From assembly GCF_003731635.1 (NCBI RefSeq), contig NZ_RCUA01000033.1, positions 62,001 through 126,000 of the forward strand: a stretch of 64,000 nucleotides of DNA, written 5' to 3'. This document shows positions 12,381 through 21,613 of this stretch, one piece after another (position 1 is the stretch's first letter; each line of letters opens with the position of its first letter). The notes beneath the pieces were generated by a model. That model was given only the letters and a program-made list of their open reading frames with translations. It was not told where the DNA came from and searched no databases. The translations under genes and the position numbers were made by a program. The stretch comes from Marisediminitalea oceani. Its GTDB lineage: Bacteria > Pseudomonadota > Gammaproteobacteria > Enterobacterales > Alteromonadaceae.

Positions 12381-13585
12381 CAGAAGACAAACTCCATACC
12401 CACCTGATAGAGGTTCACCCGCTCATCGAAGGCGTCTCTGTCACCCAACGCCTCAAAGGTTGAGATCCCCAGGGCTCCCCGGTAATGGGTTACCTCGGCT
12501 TTAAAAGCCCCCCTCACCCCGGCATCCCAGCGGACACCAAGGGTTATACTTTCCAGATCAGCAGCCTGAGTTCTGGCAAAAACGGTTTGATAGGCGTAAT
12601 AAAGCTGGTCGAGATCCGGTGCTAAACCCAGTGGAATATCGCTTGCCGCCGACTGCGGATTCGTTGCCATATCAGCATAAGTCAGATGTACGGTAATTGG
12701 CTGGAACACTAACCCGCCCTGCATATAGTAACTTTCGATATTCGGCGCCAGTACGGTATCAGACTCAATTTTCATCCATTCCCAGGCAAGATTATAATCG
12801 AGCTCATCCAGTGCCAAACCCACCTGGTAAATATCAAACTCACCTTCCATTGTCAGAGAATCGGCACTTTCAACAAAGCCAAAGCTTCGAAGCTGATCGG
12901 CAAACGCAGTGATTTCGGCCAGATTCACACTAAAATCGGCGGTGGTATAAGATGCTCTGAAACGCACATTTGCGTTGTAAACACCGCTGAAAACAAGCCC
13001 GGTCAGGCCATCAACATCGGTGGCATAGCGGCGATCCTGAAACTGAGTGTCACCGTTAAAAGAGCCATAATAGCCTTCAACCGAACCACTGAAATTTCCC
13101 AGCGCAAAGTTGTGGATTACGCTCGCACCATCGTATTGGTTAAACAAGAATGCACTGTAGAGTTGTTGCGGCGGTGAAATCCATGGATAAGCAAATCCCA
13201 CATCAATAACGTCACTGTAATGATAAAACGGAGTTCTCATCCGGCCGCCTTTTACCAGCCAGTTATTGTGCGGTACATAGCTGGCGTACAACCACTCAAC
13301 CCCGGAGTCTCGCTCGCTGTTGGTGTGTGCCAGTAACTGTGAGGTTATCGTCAGATTCTCCAGCAAGTGATAATCCACTTGCAAAGCCAGCAGCGTCTGT
13401 TCCTTAAATGACAACTCATTCTCGTAGCCTTCGAAAGACACGTCAGGATCATCAGTAAACCCGGCTACCACCCGGCCAAAACCAGAGATTTCCAGTTTTT
13501 CACTACTTGCCAGTGCAGCCGGTGAGACCAATAGACAACTACAGAGCACGGCAGCAGATAATGTGTTGCTAAAACTTGCGTTCAT
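12380..13585 (-). CDS. Outer-membrane beta-barrel protein (porin-like)
   Basis: 401 residues from the ATG reading MNASFSNTL; a TTG five codons earlier is possible and neither has a clear ribosome site. Signal peptide to about ALASS, then alternating amphipathic strands rich in Y, F, G and N (LEISGFGRVVAGF, NWLVKGGRMRTPFYHYSD) and a C-terminal phenylalanine (VGMEFVF), the usual outer-membrane insertion signal. The sequence pattern is that of the carbohydrate/phosphate porin-like proteins of marine gammaproteobacteria. It precedes and overlaps by one base the PstS-like gene, so the two form an operon. The substrate is not known. Confidence 0.82.
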   Translation of the reverse strand: MNASFSNTLSAAVLCSCLLVSPAALASSEKLEISGFGRVVAGFTDDPDVSFEGYENELSFKEQTLLALQVDYHLLENLTITSQLLAHTNSERDSGVEWLYASYVPHNNWLVKGGRMRTPFYHYSDVIDVGFAYPWISPPQQLYSAFLFNQYDGASVIHNFALGNFSGSVEGYYGSFNGDTQFQDRRYATDVDGLTGLVFSGVYNANVRFRASYTTADFSVNLAEITAFADQLRSFGFVESADSLTMEGEFDIYQVGLALDELDYNLAWEWMKIESDTVLAPNIESYYMQGGLVFQPITVHLTYADMATNPQSAASDIPLGLAPDLDQLYYAYQTVFARTQAADLESITLGVRWDAGVRGAFKAEVTHYRGALGISTFEALGDRDAFDERVNLYQVGMEFVF

Positions 13586-13781
13586 AGGTTTTACAAACAA
13601 CTAATTCAAAATGCGATCACAGGACAACGCCAGACTAAGGGGCCGATTGACCCTCCTTTTACGAATCCTGGTGTACCCGATAACACATTCATATTACACT
13701 TCATTCATAGAGTATATAGTAGTGCATCAGTAAATCCTGCGCACTCATTTCCCAGTTAAATAAGCAATTTAAAGGCAGATT

Positions 13782-14495
13782 ATGAAAATTGGTATCCTTG
13801 GCGCCATGGACCAGGAAGTCGCCCAGTTAAAAGAGTCTCTCGACCAGTTACAAACCCAGGAAATCGCACATCTGACGTTCTACACCGGCACCCTGCACGG
13901 TGTTGATGTAGTGCTGGTAAAATGTGGCATTGGCAAGGTAGCAGCCGCAGTCGCCACCACCATTCTTATCCAGTCATTTAAACCGGACTTCGTGGTCAAT
14001 ACCGGCTCTGCAGGCGGTTTTGATACCAGCCTTGATATTGGCGACATTGTTATTGGTAATGGCGTTCAACACCATGATGTAGACATTACGCACTTCGGCT
14101 ATGAACCAGGGCAGTGTGTTGGCATGCCAACCGTCTTTGAGTGTGATGAGCAACTTATTACCGCAGCTGAACAAGCTGCGGCCAATGCGTTGCATGTTAA
14201 AACGATCCGCGGCCTGATCTGCACCGGTGACTCATTTATCGGCACAGATGAAGCTGCCGCCCGGCTGCGCGAAGCTTTCACGGCCATCAGCGCATCCGAA
14301 ATGGAAGGCGCCGCCATTGCTCAGACCAGCCACATGTTAGGTACGCCGTTTCTGGTGATCCGTTCACTTTCGGATATCGCCGGCAAAACCTCTACGGTTT
14401 CCTTCAATGCTTACCTGGAGACCGCAGCAAAGCACTCCGCAGAGCTGGTGATGGGTATGATAAAAGTCATGACCGACCGCACAACCGGCGCCTGA
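13782..14495 (+). CDS. mtnN: 5'-Methylthioadenosine/S-adenosylhomocysteine nucleosidase
   Basis: Cleaves adenine from methylthioadenosine, S-adenosylhomocysteine and 5'-deoxyadenosine, feeding methionine salvage, the AI-2 precursor path and removal of radical-SAM by-products. 237 residues, normal length. Begins MKIGILGAMDQEV with catalytic E12; SEMEGAAIAQ carries the ribose-binding Met/Glu pair and RSLSD the catalytic Asp. AAGGCAG lies just upstream of the ATG. It heads a tight plus-strand run with cbiB (9 bp gap), btuF and the rhodanese gene, so it is probably co-transcribed with B12-salvage genes. Confidence 0.96.
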   Translation: MKIGILGAMDQEVAQLKESLDQLQTQEIAHLTFYTGTLHGVDVVLVKCGIGKVAAAVATTILIQSFKPDFVVNTGSAGGFDTSLDIGDIVIGNGVQHHDVDITHFGYEPGQCVGMPTVFECDEQLITAAEQAAANALHVKTIRGLICTGDSFIGTDEAAARLREAFTAISASEMEGAAIAQTSHMLGTPFLVIRSLSDIAGKTSTVSFNAYLETAAKHSAELVMGMIKVMTDRTTGA

Positions 14496-14504
14496 TTCAG
14501 TCCG

Positions 14505-15452
14505 ATGATAGCCTTGCCGCCCCCCATCACACTGTCATTGATCATCGCGCTTAGCGTGATCCTGCTTGATCGGGTGTGGCGGATACCTCCCCAAACGCAT
14601 CCAATGACACTTTACCGGATGCTGGTCACTAATCTGGCTGCCAGGGTTTGCCCGGCTCCCTCCGCTCCGCATTCGCAGCATTATATTAGCGGTACGCTGG
14701 GTATTGTGGTGTTAACCCTGCCTTTTCTGGTGGTGCTGGCTTTTGTGCTTAGCCTGGCCGAGTACACCTGGTTTTTTGATGCACTGGTGCTGTTCTGCTG
14801 CATAAATTTTTACCCGGTACGACGCCAGTATAAGTTGATCACGCAAGCCCTCAGCGGCAACAAAAAGCTACTCGCCCGCGAACGCCTGGGCGTGCTGGTC
14901 GCCCGTCAGACGGATTCTCTATCTGATATTGGCATCGCTAAAGCGGCTATCGAGAGCTATCTACTGCGCTTTATGCAGCAGTTTGTGGGAGTGCTGTTAT
15001 GGTTTTTACTGGCCGGCCCGCTGGCCGCCCTGACTTACCGACTGTTGCTGGAGTTTCGCTGGCAATGGCACCGCAAAAAACGCCAGTTCAGCGCATTTAG
15101 TCTGCCGGCCTACTGGTTGAGTCAGGCTATGATTATTATTCCCTATTGTCTGGGTCTGTTGTTGATTATTTTAAGCACTTCACCGCTTGGTGCCATCAAG
15201 GGGCTACGGCACGCGACCGAAAAAGATTTAACCTCTTTACTGCTGGCGGCATTTGGCGGCGGCATGGGGATCAAGCTCGGTGGCCCGGCTTTTTACGACG
15301 GCATCAAATTACGTCACTCCCGAGTGGGCGGCTCCCGTCAGGTGCGCTTTTCTGATCTGACCTATGTGTTACGAGCCATTAACCGACAGACCTGGCTGGT
15401 TACCGTACTGTTCACCCTGCTATTAATACTTTGCTGGCAATTAAAATTATGA
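14505..15452 (+). CDS. cbiB: Adenosylcobinamide-phosphate synthase CbiB/CobD-like membrane protein
   Basis: CbiB attaches the aminopropanol arm to adenosylcobyric acid in cobalamin assembly. 315 residues with several membrane segments (near the N-terminus, about 65-105, 160-185, 210-235 and the C-terminus). Family signatures are the early LLDRVWRIPPQTHP, the cytosolic ARERLGVLVARQTDSLSDIGIAKAAIES, and the C-terminal MGIKLGGPAFYDG. The order mtnN-cbiB-btuF, with a 4-bp ATGA overlap into btuF, supports a cobalamin context. The rest of the pathway is absent here, so it may serve salvage. The sequence is fairly divergent from enteric CbiB. Confidence 0.82.
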   Translation: MIALPPPITLSLIIALSVILLDRVWRIPPQTHPMTLYRMLVTNLAARVCPAPSAPHSQHYISGTLGIVVLTLPFLVVLAFVLSLAEYTWFFDALVLFCCINFYPVRRQYKLITQALSGNKKLLARERLGVLVARQTDSLSDIGIAKAAIESYLLRFMQQFVGVLLWFLLAGPLAALTYRLLLEFRWQWHRKKRQFSAFSLPAYWLSQAMIIIPYCLGLLLIILSTSPLGAIKGLRHATEKDLTSLLLAAFGGGMGIKLGGPAFYDGIKLRHSRVGGSRQVRFSDLTYVLRAINRQTWLVTVLFTLLLILCWQLKL

Positions 15453-16261
15453 AAAAACAGCTCCTCTGGCTATTACTGCCAGTACTATTAGCTCCCCTGC
15501 AAGCGCTGTCTGCAGAACGCATCGTAACCCTGTCTCCTCACCTTACCGAATGGGTTTACAGTTTATCTGCACAGGACCGTCTGGTTGGGGTAAGTGCCTT
15601 CAGTGATTACCCGGCACAAGCCGCTGAACTGCCGGTTATCGCCGACTATCAGGGCGTGGATTTCACTGCGCTGATGGCTCTCGAACCTGATCTGGTACTG
15701 GCCTGGGGCGGCGGCAACAAACCACAGGACATTGCCCGCCTCAAAAGTCTCGGGCTTGAAGTGTACATTTCCCAGCCTCAAACATTAGATGATATTGGCA
15801 CTGAGTTACTCGAAGTTGCAGCTCTGACCGGTCAAACCGATATTGGTCAGACACTGGTAACCGGCTACCGCCATGAGCTTGAAAAAATTAAGCAGCAATA
15901 CCAGCATCTCGCCCCGGTTAAAGTATTTTACTACATGTGGTCACAGCCACTGATGACCATTGGTGAGGGCGCATGGGCCAATAAAATTCTGGCCAGCTGT
16001 GGTGCTGAATCGGTTTTTATAGACTCCCCCATCGATTACCCTGAGGTGTCAGTAAAGCAGGTTTTATTGCGTCAACCAGCATTACTGATTGCGGCAAGCG
16101 ATCAGTCGGAAGAGACACTTGAACATTTCTGGACACCTCACCGGTCTGTTATTAAAGCACCGCTGATTACTGCTGATGCTAACGCCCTGCATCGCTTTAC
16201 ACTGCGAATTACCCAGGCAATAGACACCCTGTGCCAACGAATCGACAGTTACCGACAATAG
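15449..16261 (+). CDS. btuF: Cobalamin-binding periplasmic protein BtuF-like
   Basis: Periplasmic vitamin B12-binding protein that hands the ligand to BtuCD. 270 residues from the ATG that overlaps the cbiB stop (ATGA); an earlier TTG is less likely. Signal peptide MKKQLLWLLLPVLLAPLQALSA, then ERIVTLSPHLTEWVYSL, VVGVSAFSDYPAQA-like residues and EPDLVLAWGGG, the usual pattern of class III metal-chelate binding proteins with one long connecting helix. No btuC or btuD is in the window, so those genes must be elsewhere. The next gene (rhodanese) follows after 8 bp. Confidence 0.88.
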   Translation: MKKQLLWLLLPVLLAPLQALSAERIVTLSPHLTEWVYSLSAQDRLVGVSAFSDYPAQAAELPVIADYQGVDFTALMALEPDLVLAWGGGNKPQDIARLKSLGLEVYISQPQTLDDIGTELLEVAALTGQTDIGQTLVTGYRHELEKIKQQYQHLAPVKVFYYMWSQPLMTIGEGAWANKILASCGAESVFIDSPIDYPEVSVKQVLLRQPALLIAASDQSEETLEHFWTPHRSVIKAPLITADANALHRFTLRITQAIDTLCQRIDSYRQ

Positions 16262-16269
16262 GAGCGTAC

Positions 16270-16647
16270 ATGCGATTACTCACCTTAACTCTGGCTGTGC
16301 TAGTTTTACTGCTGTCTGCTACCGCCTGGGGGCATGACGCTATCCCTGACATAAGCCCCGAAAGCCTGTACAGCAACGGCTTTGAAGGCCTGATTCTGGA
16401 TGTGCGTAGCGCCGAAGAGTTTGCTGAGGGTCATGTTCCTGGTGCGCTCAATGTTCCCCATTCCGAGATTGCCTCTCACCTGGCCACGCTCGGTTCTATC
16501 CAAAAGCCGGTGCTGGTTTATTGTCGTTCCGGGCGTCGCGCCGGCATTGCTCTGGAGGCACTAACCGAGCTTGGTTTTGAGCAGTTGTATCACCTCGATG
16601 GCGATATGCAGGTGTGGCAGAGTGAATCACTACCGATTGAACAATAA
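16270..16647 (+). CDS. Exported single-domain rhodanese
   Basis: 125 residues from MRLLTLTLAV, preceded by AGGAG that overlaps the btuF stop; a longer frame inside btuF is rejected. A signal peptide (cleaved near SATAWG) sends it to the periplasm. The rhodanese domain shows LILDVRSAEEFAEGHVPGALNVPH and the active-site loop CRSGRR with catalytic C85. Single rhodanese domains move sulfane sulfur, for example from thiosulfate; the periplasmic donor and acceptor here are unknown. Its place at the end of the mtnN-cbiB-btuF run looks positional rather than functional. Confidence 0.88.
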   Translation: MRLLTLTLAVLVLLLSATAWGHDAIPDISPESLYSNGFEGLILDVRSAEEFAEGHVPGALNVPHSEIASHLATLGSIQKPVLVYCRSGRRAGIALEALTELGFEQLYHLDGDMQVWQSESLPIEQ

Positions 16648-16739
16648 CCCTCTGCTGTATCGCCCGGTTCACATCCTGGCATAGACATATTGCGGCTTTG
16701 GCGGCATCATAACGGTCTTGTTGCTCCACGCGTTTTATT

Positions 16740-17135
16740 ATGACTATTGATATTTCAACGCCGGCCATGTTGTTCCCGGCGATTTCCCTTTTGCTACTGG
16801 CTTACACCAACCGTTTCCTCACTCTGGCGTCGTTAATTCGCCACTTTGACAAGGGCGAAGACAACGAGAGTACCCAGGCGCAAATCAAAAACCTGCGCAA
16901 GCGTATTCATTACATTAAACGCATGCAGGAAACCGGCGTGTTCAGTTTTTTTCTGTGCGTATTGTCGATGCTGGCCATCTACCTGTCGTATCAGTTAGCC
17001 GGTAACTGGCTGTTTGCCGCCAGTCTGGTTTTTCTACTTTATAGTCTTTGGCAGTCGGTTCTGGAGATCCGGATATCACTGGATGCCCTCGACGTACACT
17101 TACAGGGAATGGATCTTGGCAAAACCAAAAAGTAG
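16740..17135 (+). CDS. DUF2721 integral membrane protein
   Basis: 131 residues. The N-terminal STPAMLFPAISLLLLAYTNRFL is the DUF2721 signature, followed by a cytosolic charged helix (RHFDKGEDNESTQAQIKNLRKRI, in part) and two further membrane segments (about 68-86 and 90-108). The family is widespread and of unknown role. The 3' end overlaps the next gene by 20 bp, so translation of the two is probably linked. Confidence 0.85.
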   Translation: MTIDISTPAMLFPAISLLLLAYTNRFLTLASLIRHFDKGEDNESTQAQIKNLRKRIHYIKRMQETGVFSFFLCVLSMLAIYLSYQLAGNWLFAASLVFLLYSLWQSVLEIRISLDALDVHLQGMDLGKTKK

Positions 17136-17706
17136 CACTGATATTACCTATACGGCGCTCACTCCGGACCACTTTGCCGCGGTCCTGGAACTGGGCAACC
17201 GGGTGCAGGGCGAAGGATATCTGAACCTGAATAATTTAACCGATTATTACCAGCGCGGCTTAAAAGACGACATTAATGCTGGCATCGTTGCTTTTTACCG
17301 CGACCAGTTAGTCGGTTTTCGCCTTACTTTTGCCCAAGGCCAGTGGGATATTGATCAGTGGGCAACTCCGGCGGAGTGGGACGTGGATCCCGCCACGGTT
17401 TGCTACTTTAAATGCAATACGGTTGATCCGGCGATGCAGGGTTACGGGATTGGCTCCACCTTACTGAGCAAAGCCATCGACGCCGCTAAGCGCCAGGGGA
17501 GTAATGCGGGCCTGGCCCATATCTGGCTGGCAAGCCCAGGTAACAGCGCGTTTAAATACTTCAGTAAGAATGGCGGCCGACTCATTAAAGAACACCCCAA
17601 TAAATGGCAATATGCGGCCATGTATGAAGGCTACGAATGCCCGGTGTGTGATTCACTTTGTGCCTGTGTGGCGGCGGAAATGCTGCTGACGTTCAGCCAG
17701 CAGTAA
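17116..17706 (+). CDS. GNAT-family N-acetyltransferase with a C-terminal cysteine tail
   Basis: 196 residues from a TTG (preceded by GGGA) that overlaps the DUF2721 gene; upstream in-frame codons lie deep inside that gene and do not look coding. The acetyl-CoA loop is in the stretch MQGYGIGSTLLSKAI (Q/R-x-x-G-x-G), after CYFKCNTVDP, and is followed by the usual helix and ASPGNSAFKYFSKNGGR. The substrate is unknown. The last 30 residues contain CPVCDSLCACVA, a cysteine group that could bind zinc; this is not a normal part of the GNAT fold. The start codon is the least certain part. Confidence 0.82.
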   Translation: MAKPKSSTDITYTALTPDHFAAVLELGNRVQGEGYLNLNNLTDYYQRGLKDDINAGIVAFYRDQLVGFRLTFAQGQWDIDQWATPAEWDVDPATVCYFKCNTVDPAMQGYGIGSTLLSKAIDAAKRQGSNAGLAHIWLASPGNSAFKYFSKNGGRLIKEHPNKWQYAAMYEGYECPVCDSLCACVAAEMLLTFSQQ

Positions 17707-17711
17707 TTATG

Positions 17712-17740
17712 TAAAAAGTGCGCTGCAGGACGCAGCGCAC
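17712..17740 (-). terminator. tyrS terminator
   Basis: On the minus strand a perfect 9-bp stem (GTGCGCTGC with GCAGCGCAC, 5-base loop) is followed by TTTTT. It lies directly after the tyrS stop. Confidence 0.8.
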
Positions 17741-17747
17741 CAGAAGC

Positions 17748-18947
17748 TTACGCCAGAGTGACGCGGGCAAACTTGCGCTTACCTACCTGATATACCTTTT
17801 CACCCTGTTCAGTGAGTACCAAACGGGTATCAGTGACTTTTTCACCGTCGATTTTTACCGCGCCCTGTTTAATCATCCGCATCGCATCAGAGGTTGAGCC
17901 AACCAGTCCGGCTTCTTTCAGCAGGTAACCAATCGTTAATTCACCGTCGGTTAATGCAACAGTGACTTCCGGCATGTCATCAGGAATGGCATTTTTCTGA
18001 AAACGCTGAATGAAGTCCTGATGCGCAGCTTCAGCGGCCTCTTCAGAATGGAAGCGGGCAATGATTTCTTTCGCCAGGGTAATTTTAATGTCACGAGGGT
18101 TCGCGCCATCCGCCATTTGTTGCTTAAGCTCAGCAATTTCGTCCAGCGGCTTGAAGCTCAGCAGATCGTAATAGCGCCACATCAGTTCATCAGAAATGGA
18201 CATGATTTTGCCAAACATCTCATTCGGCGCATCAGTAATGCCAATGTAGTTGTTTAACGACTTGGACATCTTCTGCACGCCATCAAGGCCTTCGAGCAGC
18301 GGCATCATCAGTACCACCTGTTGAGACTGGCCCTGCTCTTTTTGCAGTTCACGTCCCATCAGCAGGTTAAAACGCTGATCGGTACCACCAAGCTCAACAT
18401 CGGCTTTTAGTGCCACAGAATCCCACCCCTGAACCAGCGGATATAAAAATTCATGAATGGCAATAGGCTGCTCGTTGGCGTAACGCTTTTTAAAGTCATC
18501 ACGCTCAAGCATTCTGGCTACGGTCTGACTGGCTGCTAACTTGATCATGCCTGCCGCGCCCAGTTGATCCATCCACTCGGAGTTAAACCGAATTTGCGTT
18601 TTCTCCGGGTCTAAGATTTTGAATACCTGTTCCTGATAGGTTTTAGCGTTAGTAAGCACTTGCTCTTTGGTGAGTGGCTTACGAGTAACATTCTTACCCG
18701 TCGGGTCGCCAATTAAACCGGTAAAATCACCAATCAGGAACACCACGTTGTGGCCTAATTGCTGGAAAGCGCGCAATTTGTTGATCAGGACCGTATGGCC
18801 TAAATGCAAATCCGGTGCGGTCGGATCGAACCCCGCTTTAATGGTTAGCGGCTTGCCTGACTTTAACTTTTCGATCAGGGTATCTTCGGGCAATATTTCG
18901 TCAGTACCCCGTTTAATTTCGGCCAGGGCTGCTTGCCAGTCACTCAT
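17748..18947 (-). CDS. tyrS: Tyrosyl-tRNA synthetase
   Basis: Class I aminoacyl-tRNA synthetase that charges tRNA-Tyr. 399 residues from [14 protein letters not shown], preceded by GGAAG at 7 bases; an ATG eight codons earlier lacks a ribosome site. The HIGH motif appears as HLGH in [14 protein letters not shown], the KMSKS loop as [13 protein letters not shown], and an S4 RNA-binding domain forms the C-terminus (about 335-399, [16 protein letters not shown]). This is the TyrZ-like type with [13 protein letters not shown]. It is divergent from mepM, and its own terminator separates it from the convergent acetyltransferase gene. Confidence 0.97.
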   Translation of the reverse strand: MSDWQAALAEIKRGTDEILPEDTLIEKLKSGKPLTIKAGFDPTAPDLHLGHTVLINKLRAFQQLGHNVVFLIGDFTGLIGDPTGKNVTRKPLTKEQVLTNAKTYQEQVFKILDPEKTQIRFNSEWMDQLGAAGMIKLAASQTVARMLERDDFKKRYANEQPIAIHEFLYPLVQGWDSVALKADVELGGTDQRFNLLMGRELQKEQGQSQQVVLMMPLLEGLDGVQKMSKSLNNYIGITDAPNEMFGKIMSISDELMWRYYDLLSFKPLDEIAELKQQMADGANPRDIKITLAKEIIARFHSEEAAEAAHQDFIQRFQKNAIPDDMPEVTVALTDGELTIGYLLKEAGLVGSTSDAMRMIKQGAVKIDGEKVTDTRLVLTEQGEKVYQVGKRKFARVTLA

Positions 18948-19131
18948 TTTTCTGCTTCCATCTAACTTCATTCTGGGCGGGCATTTTACGCGCGCCGACC
19001 GTCTATTAAAACCCTTTATGCACTTTCTGCGCCCTACAACGCGATTATTTGCCGTTTTGAGCCTCTGATCCTTTGAATTTTGCCTGATCCCTCTAGCATC
19101 TCAGGGCCGAAACCGCTATTCTCAGGCTGTT

Positions 19132-20448
19132 ATGAGAAAGATATATAGACCACAATTACTCACTGATTTATTTAAGCAAATGCCGCGGCCGCACCGTATT
19201 GGTCTGGTGGCAGCCAGTGCATTTGTTGGATTACTCATTTTACTGCCATCTGAAAAGGTGGAAGCGTCACGCCATACTGAGTCGCTGATTCTGGAAACCG
19301 GCAAGCGTTATCCTCTATCGATGACGTTAACGCAATCCGATGTGCTCATTGAGCAGGATGACGAACCTCAGTGGCAAACCTACACGGTGAAAAGCGGCGA
19401 TACGCTGGCCAAAATATTCAAGCGCGCCGGATTAAGCCCTAAAGATACCTACGCAGTCAGCCATGCAGGTGAACAGGCAAAAACCCTGGTAACCCTGCTC
19501 CCCGGCGACAAGCTGGATCTCAACGTGATTGATAATCAGTTTGCCGGTTTACGTTATGCCCTGTCGCCTACCGATACCCTGTATATCGAACCTCAGGAAG
19601 ACAGCGACGAACTGCTATCTCACATCGACAGTAAACCGGTGGAAGTGCGTCACAATTTTGCCCAGGGTGAAATTACCTCAAGCTTCTGGAACGCCGGTGT
19701 GGCCGCTGGCCTTACAGATAACCAGATTATGCACCTGGCCGGAATATTTGGCTGGGATATCGACTTTGCTATGGAAATCCGTGGCGGCGATACGTTTAAC
19801 GTAGTGTATGAAGAACGCTATATTGACGGCGAGTTTGTTGGCTATGGCGATATTGTTGCCGCCGAATTTGTTAACCAGGGTGAAAAATTCGCCGCCATTC
19901 AGCACGCAGACGGCAACTACTACACTCCTGAAGGCCGCAGTATGCGCAAGAGCTTCCTGCGCGCGCCTATCAACTTTAAGTACGTTAGCTCCAACTTTAG
20001 CAAGGCACGTTTTCACCCGGTTCAAAAGCGCTGGAAAGCGCATCGCGGTACCGACTATGTTGCAGCCGTAGGCACGCCGGTGATGGCAGCCGGCGATGGT
20101 AAGGTGATTGAAGCCAGTTACAACAAATACAATGGTAATTATGTATTTATTCAGCACGGTGAAAAATACACCACCAAATACCTGCATTTTAAAAAGAAAG
20201 CAGTGAAGAAAGGTGACATTGTAAAACAGGGTCAAACCATAGGTTATCTTGGTAGTACCGGGCTGGCATCAGGCCCCCACGTACATTACGAGTTTTTAGT
20301 CGATGGTGTGCATCGCAACCCGCGTACCGTGGATTTACCCAAGGCGCTGCCTATCGACCCGAAACAGCGCGATGCCTTTATGCAAATCGCCGAGCAACGC
20401 CTCGCTCAACTCGGCACTTCACGCCGTATAATGCTGGCCATGCAATAA
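19132..20448 (+). CDS. mepM: M23-family murein DD-endopeptidase (MepM-like)
   Basis: Zinc endopeptidase that cuts meso-DAP-D-Ala crosslinks to allow wall growth. 438 residues: an N-terminal membrane anchor (about 23-40, IGLVAASAFVGLLILLP), an OapA/LysM-like region (about 80-140, YTVKSGDTLAKIFKRAGLS), a linking domain, and an M23 domain (about 300-400) with the zinc ligands in HRGTDYVAAVGTP and GPHVHYEF. This matches YebA/MepM in length and layout. It lies next to anmK with a 4-bp gap, pairing crosslink cutting with anhydro-MurNAc recycling. The tyrS-mepM-anmK order is common in Vibrio and Alteromonas relatives. Confidence 0.93.
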   Translation: MRKIYRPQLLTDLFKQMPRPHRIGLVAASAFVGLLILLPSEKVEASRHTESLILETGKRYPLSMTLTQSDVLIEQDDEPQWQTYTVKSGDTLAKIFKRAGLSPKDTYAVSHAGEQAKTLVTLLPGDKLDLNVIDNQFAGLRYALSPTDTLYIEPQEDSDELLSHIDSKPVEVRHNFAQGEITSSFWNAGVAAGLTDNQIMHLAGIFGWDIDFAMEIRGGDTFNVVYEERYIDGEFVGYGDIVAAEFVNQGEKFAAIQHADGNYYTPEGRSMRKSFLRAPINFKYVSSNFSKARFHPVQKRWKAHRGTDYVAAVGTPVMAAGDGKVIEASYNKYNGNYVFIQHGEKYTTKYLHFKKKAVKKGDIVKQGQTIGYLGSTGLASGPHVHYEFLVDGVHRNPRTVDLPKALPIDPKQRDAFMQIAEQRLAQLGTSRRIMLAMQ

Positions 20449-20452
20449 ACCC

Positions 20453-21580
20453 ATGGCCTACTATATTGGCGTGATGTCGGGAACCAGTATGGATGGTGTA
20501 GACGCCATCCTGACTGATATTACCGATACGTCCATCGCGCCAATAGCCGCAGTTTCAATACCTTACCCAGCCGAACTTCTCGAACTACTGCATCAGCTTT
20601 GCACTGTTAGTCCCAACGAAATCAATCACCTTGGCCAGGCCGATCGGGCCGTAGGCCGGGTATTTGCTGAGGCGGTAAACAAATTGCTGGCAGAACAGCA
20701 CTTATCACCGGCGGACATCCGCGCTATTGGCTCTCATGGTCAAACCGTTCGTCACTATCCCGATGGCCCTCCCGGCCACCAGGATGACAATGGCTTTACC
20801 CTGCAAATCGGCGATCCTAATACTATTAGCACTCTTACAGGCATTGATGTGGTCGCCGACTTCCGCCGTAAAGACATTGCCTATGGTGGCCAGGGCGCGC
20901 CATTAGTACCAGCCTTTCACGCAGCCAGGTTTGCCGAAGCCGGCGAACATCGTGCAATCGTAAATATCGGCGGCTTTGCCAATATTACCGTGCTCGAGGG
21001 CGTTGATGCCGGAGCGACCCGCGGCTTTGATACCGGGCCAGGCAATACGCTGATGGACGCCTGGTGTTTACAGCACCTGAACCAACCCTTCGACTGCGAC
21101 GGTAACTGGGCTGCCAGCGGCACGGTTAACCAGCCATTATTGAATAGCCTGCTCGCCGACCCGTATTTCTCGGGTACCGGGCCAAAAAGTACCGGCCGGG
21201 AATATTTTAATCTGGTCTGGCTACGCCATCACCTGCATGACATGGGTACCATTATCGCCCCCGAAGATGTTCAGGCCACCCTGCTGGCCCTTACGGCTAC
21301 TACCATAGCCAATGCAATACGAGCACTGGAACAGGTAAAGCAGTGTTATGTGTGCGGTGGCGGTGCGTTTAACGGTCAGTTAATGGCACAGTTAGGCGAG
21401 CTACTCCCGGACTGTACAGTTAAAGCCACGGATAGCCTGGCTTTGCACCCGCAGTGGGTTGAGGGCGTTGCCTTTGCCTGGCTGGCGTGGGCCTATTTAC
21501 ACCGGGTGCCGGGTAATGTGCCAAATGTCACCGGCGCATCGCGGGCGGTGGTGCTCGGTAGCCTGACACTGGCTGATTGA
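20453..21580 (+). CDS. anmK: Anhydro-N-acetylmuramic acid kinase
   Basis: Cytosolic kinase that opens the anhydro ring and phosphorylates anhMurNAc to MurNAc-6-phosphate in wall recycling. 375 residues, normal length. The N-terminal phosphate loop is GVMSGTSMDGVD (about 6-17); later signatures are GSHGQTVRHYP, VVADFRRKDIAYGGQGAPLVP, NIGGFANIT and GFDTGPGNTLMD, all standard for AnmK. The ATG lies 4 bp after the mepM stop, so the two genes are probably translated together. Confidence 0.97.
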   Translation: MAYYIGVMSGTSMDGVDAILTDITDTSIAPIAAVSIPYPAELLELLHQLCTVSPNEINHLGQADRAVGRVFAEAVNKLLAEQHLSPADIRAIGSHGQTVRHYPDGPPGHQDDNGFTLQIGDPNTISTLTGIDVVADFRRKDIAYGGQGAPLVPAFHAARFAEAGEHRAIVNIGGFANITVLEGVDAGATRGFDTGPGNTLMDAWCLQHLNQPFDCDGNWAASGTVNQPLLNSLLADPYFSGTGPKSTGREYFNLVWLRHHLHDMGTIIAPEDVQATLLALTATTIANAIRALEQVKQCYVCGGGAFNGQLMAQLGELLPDCTVKATDSLALHPQWVEGVAFAWLAWAYLHRVPGNVPNVTGASRAVVLGSLTLAD

Positions 21581-21613
21581 TTAACCTACCTGAATCGTAA
21601 GGGAAAACGGATA

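Noticed and set aside
19678..20235. 185-codon frame antisense to mepM
   Set aside because: It overlaps the M23 domain; hydrophobic content is a by-product of the antisense frame.
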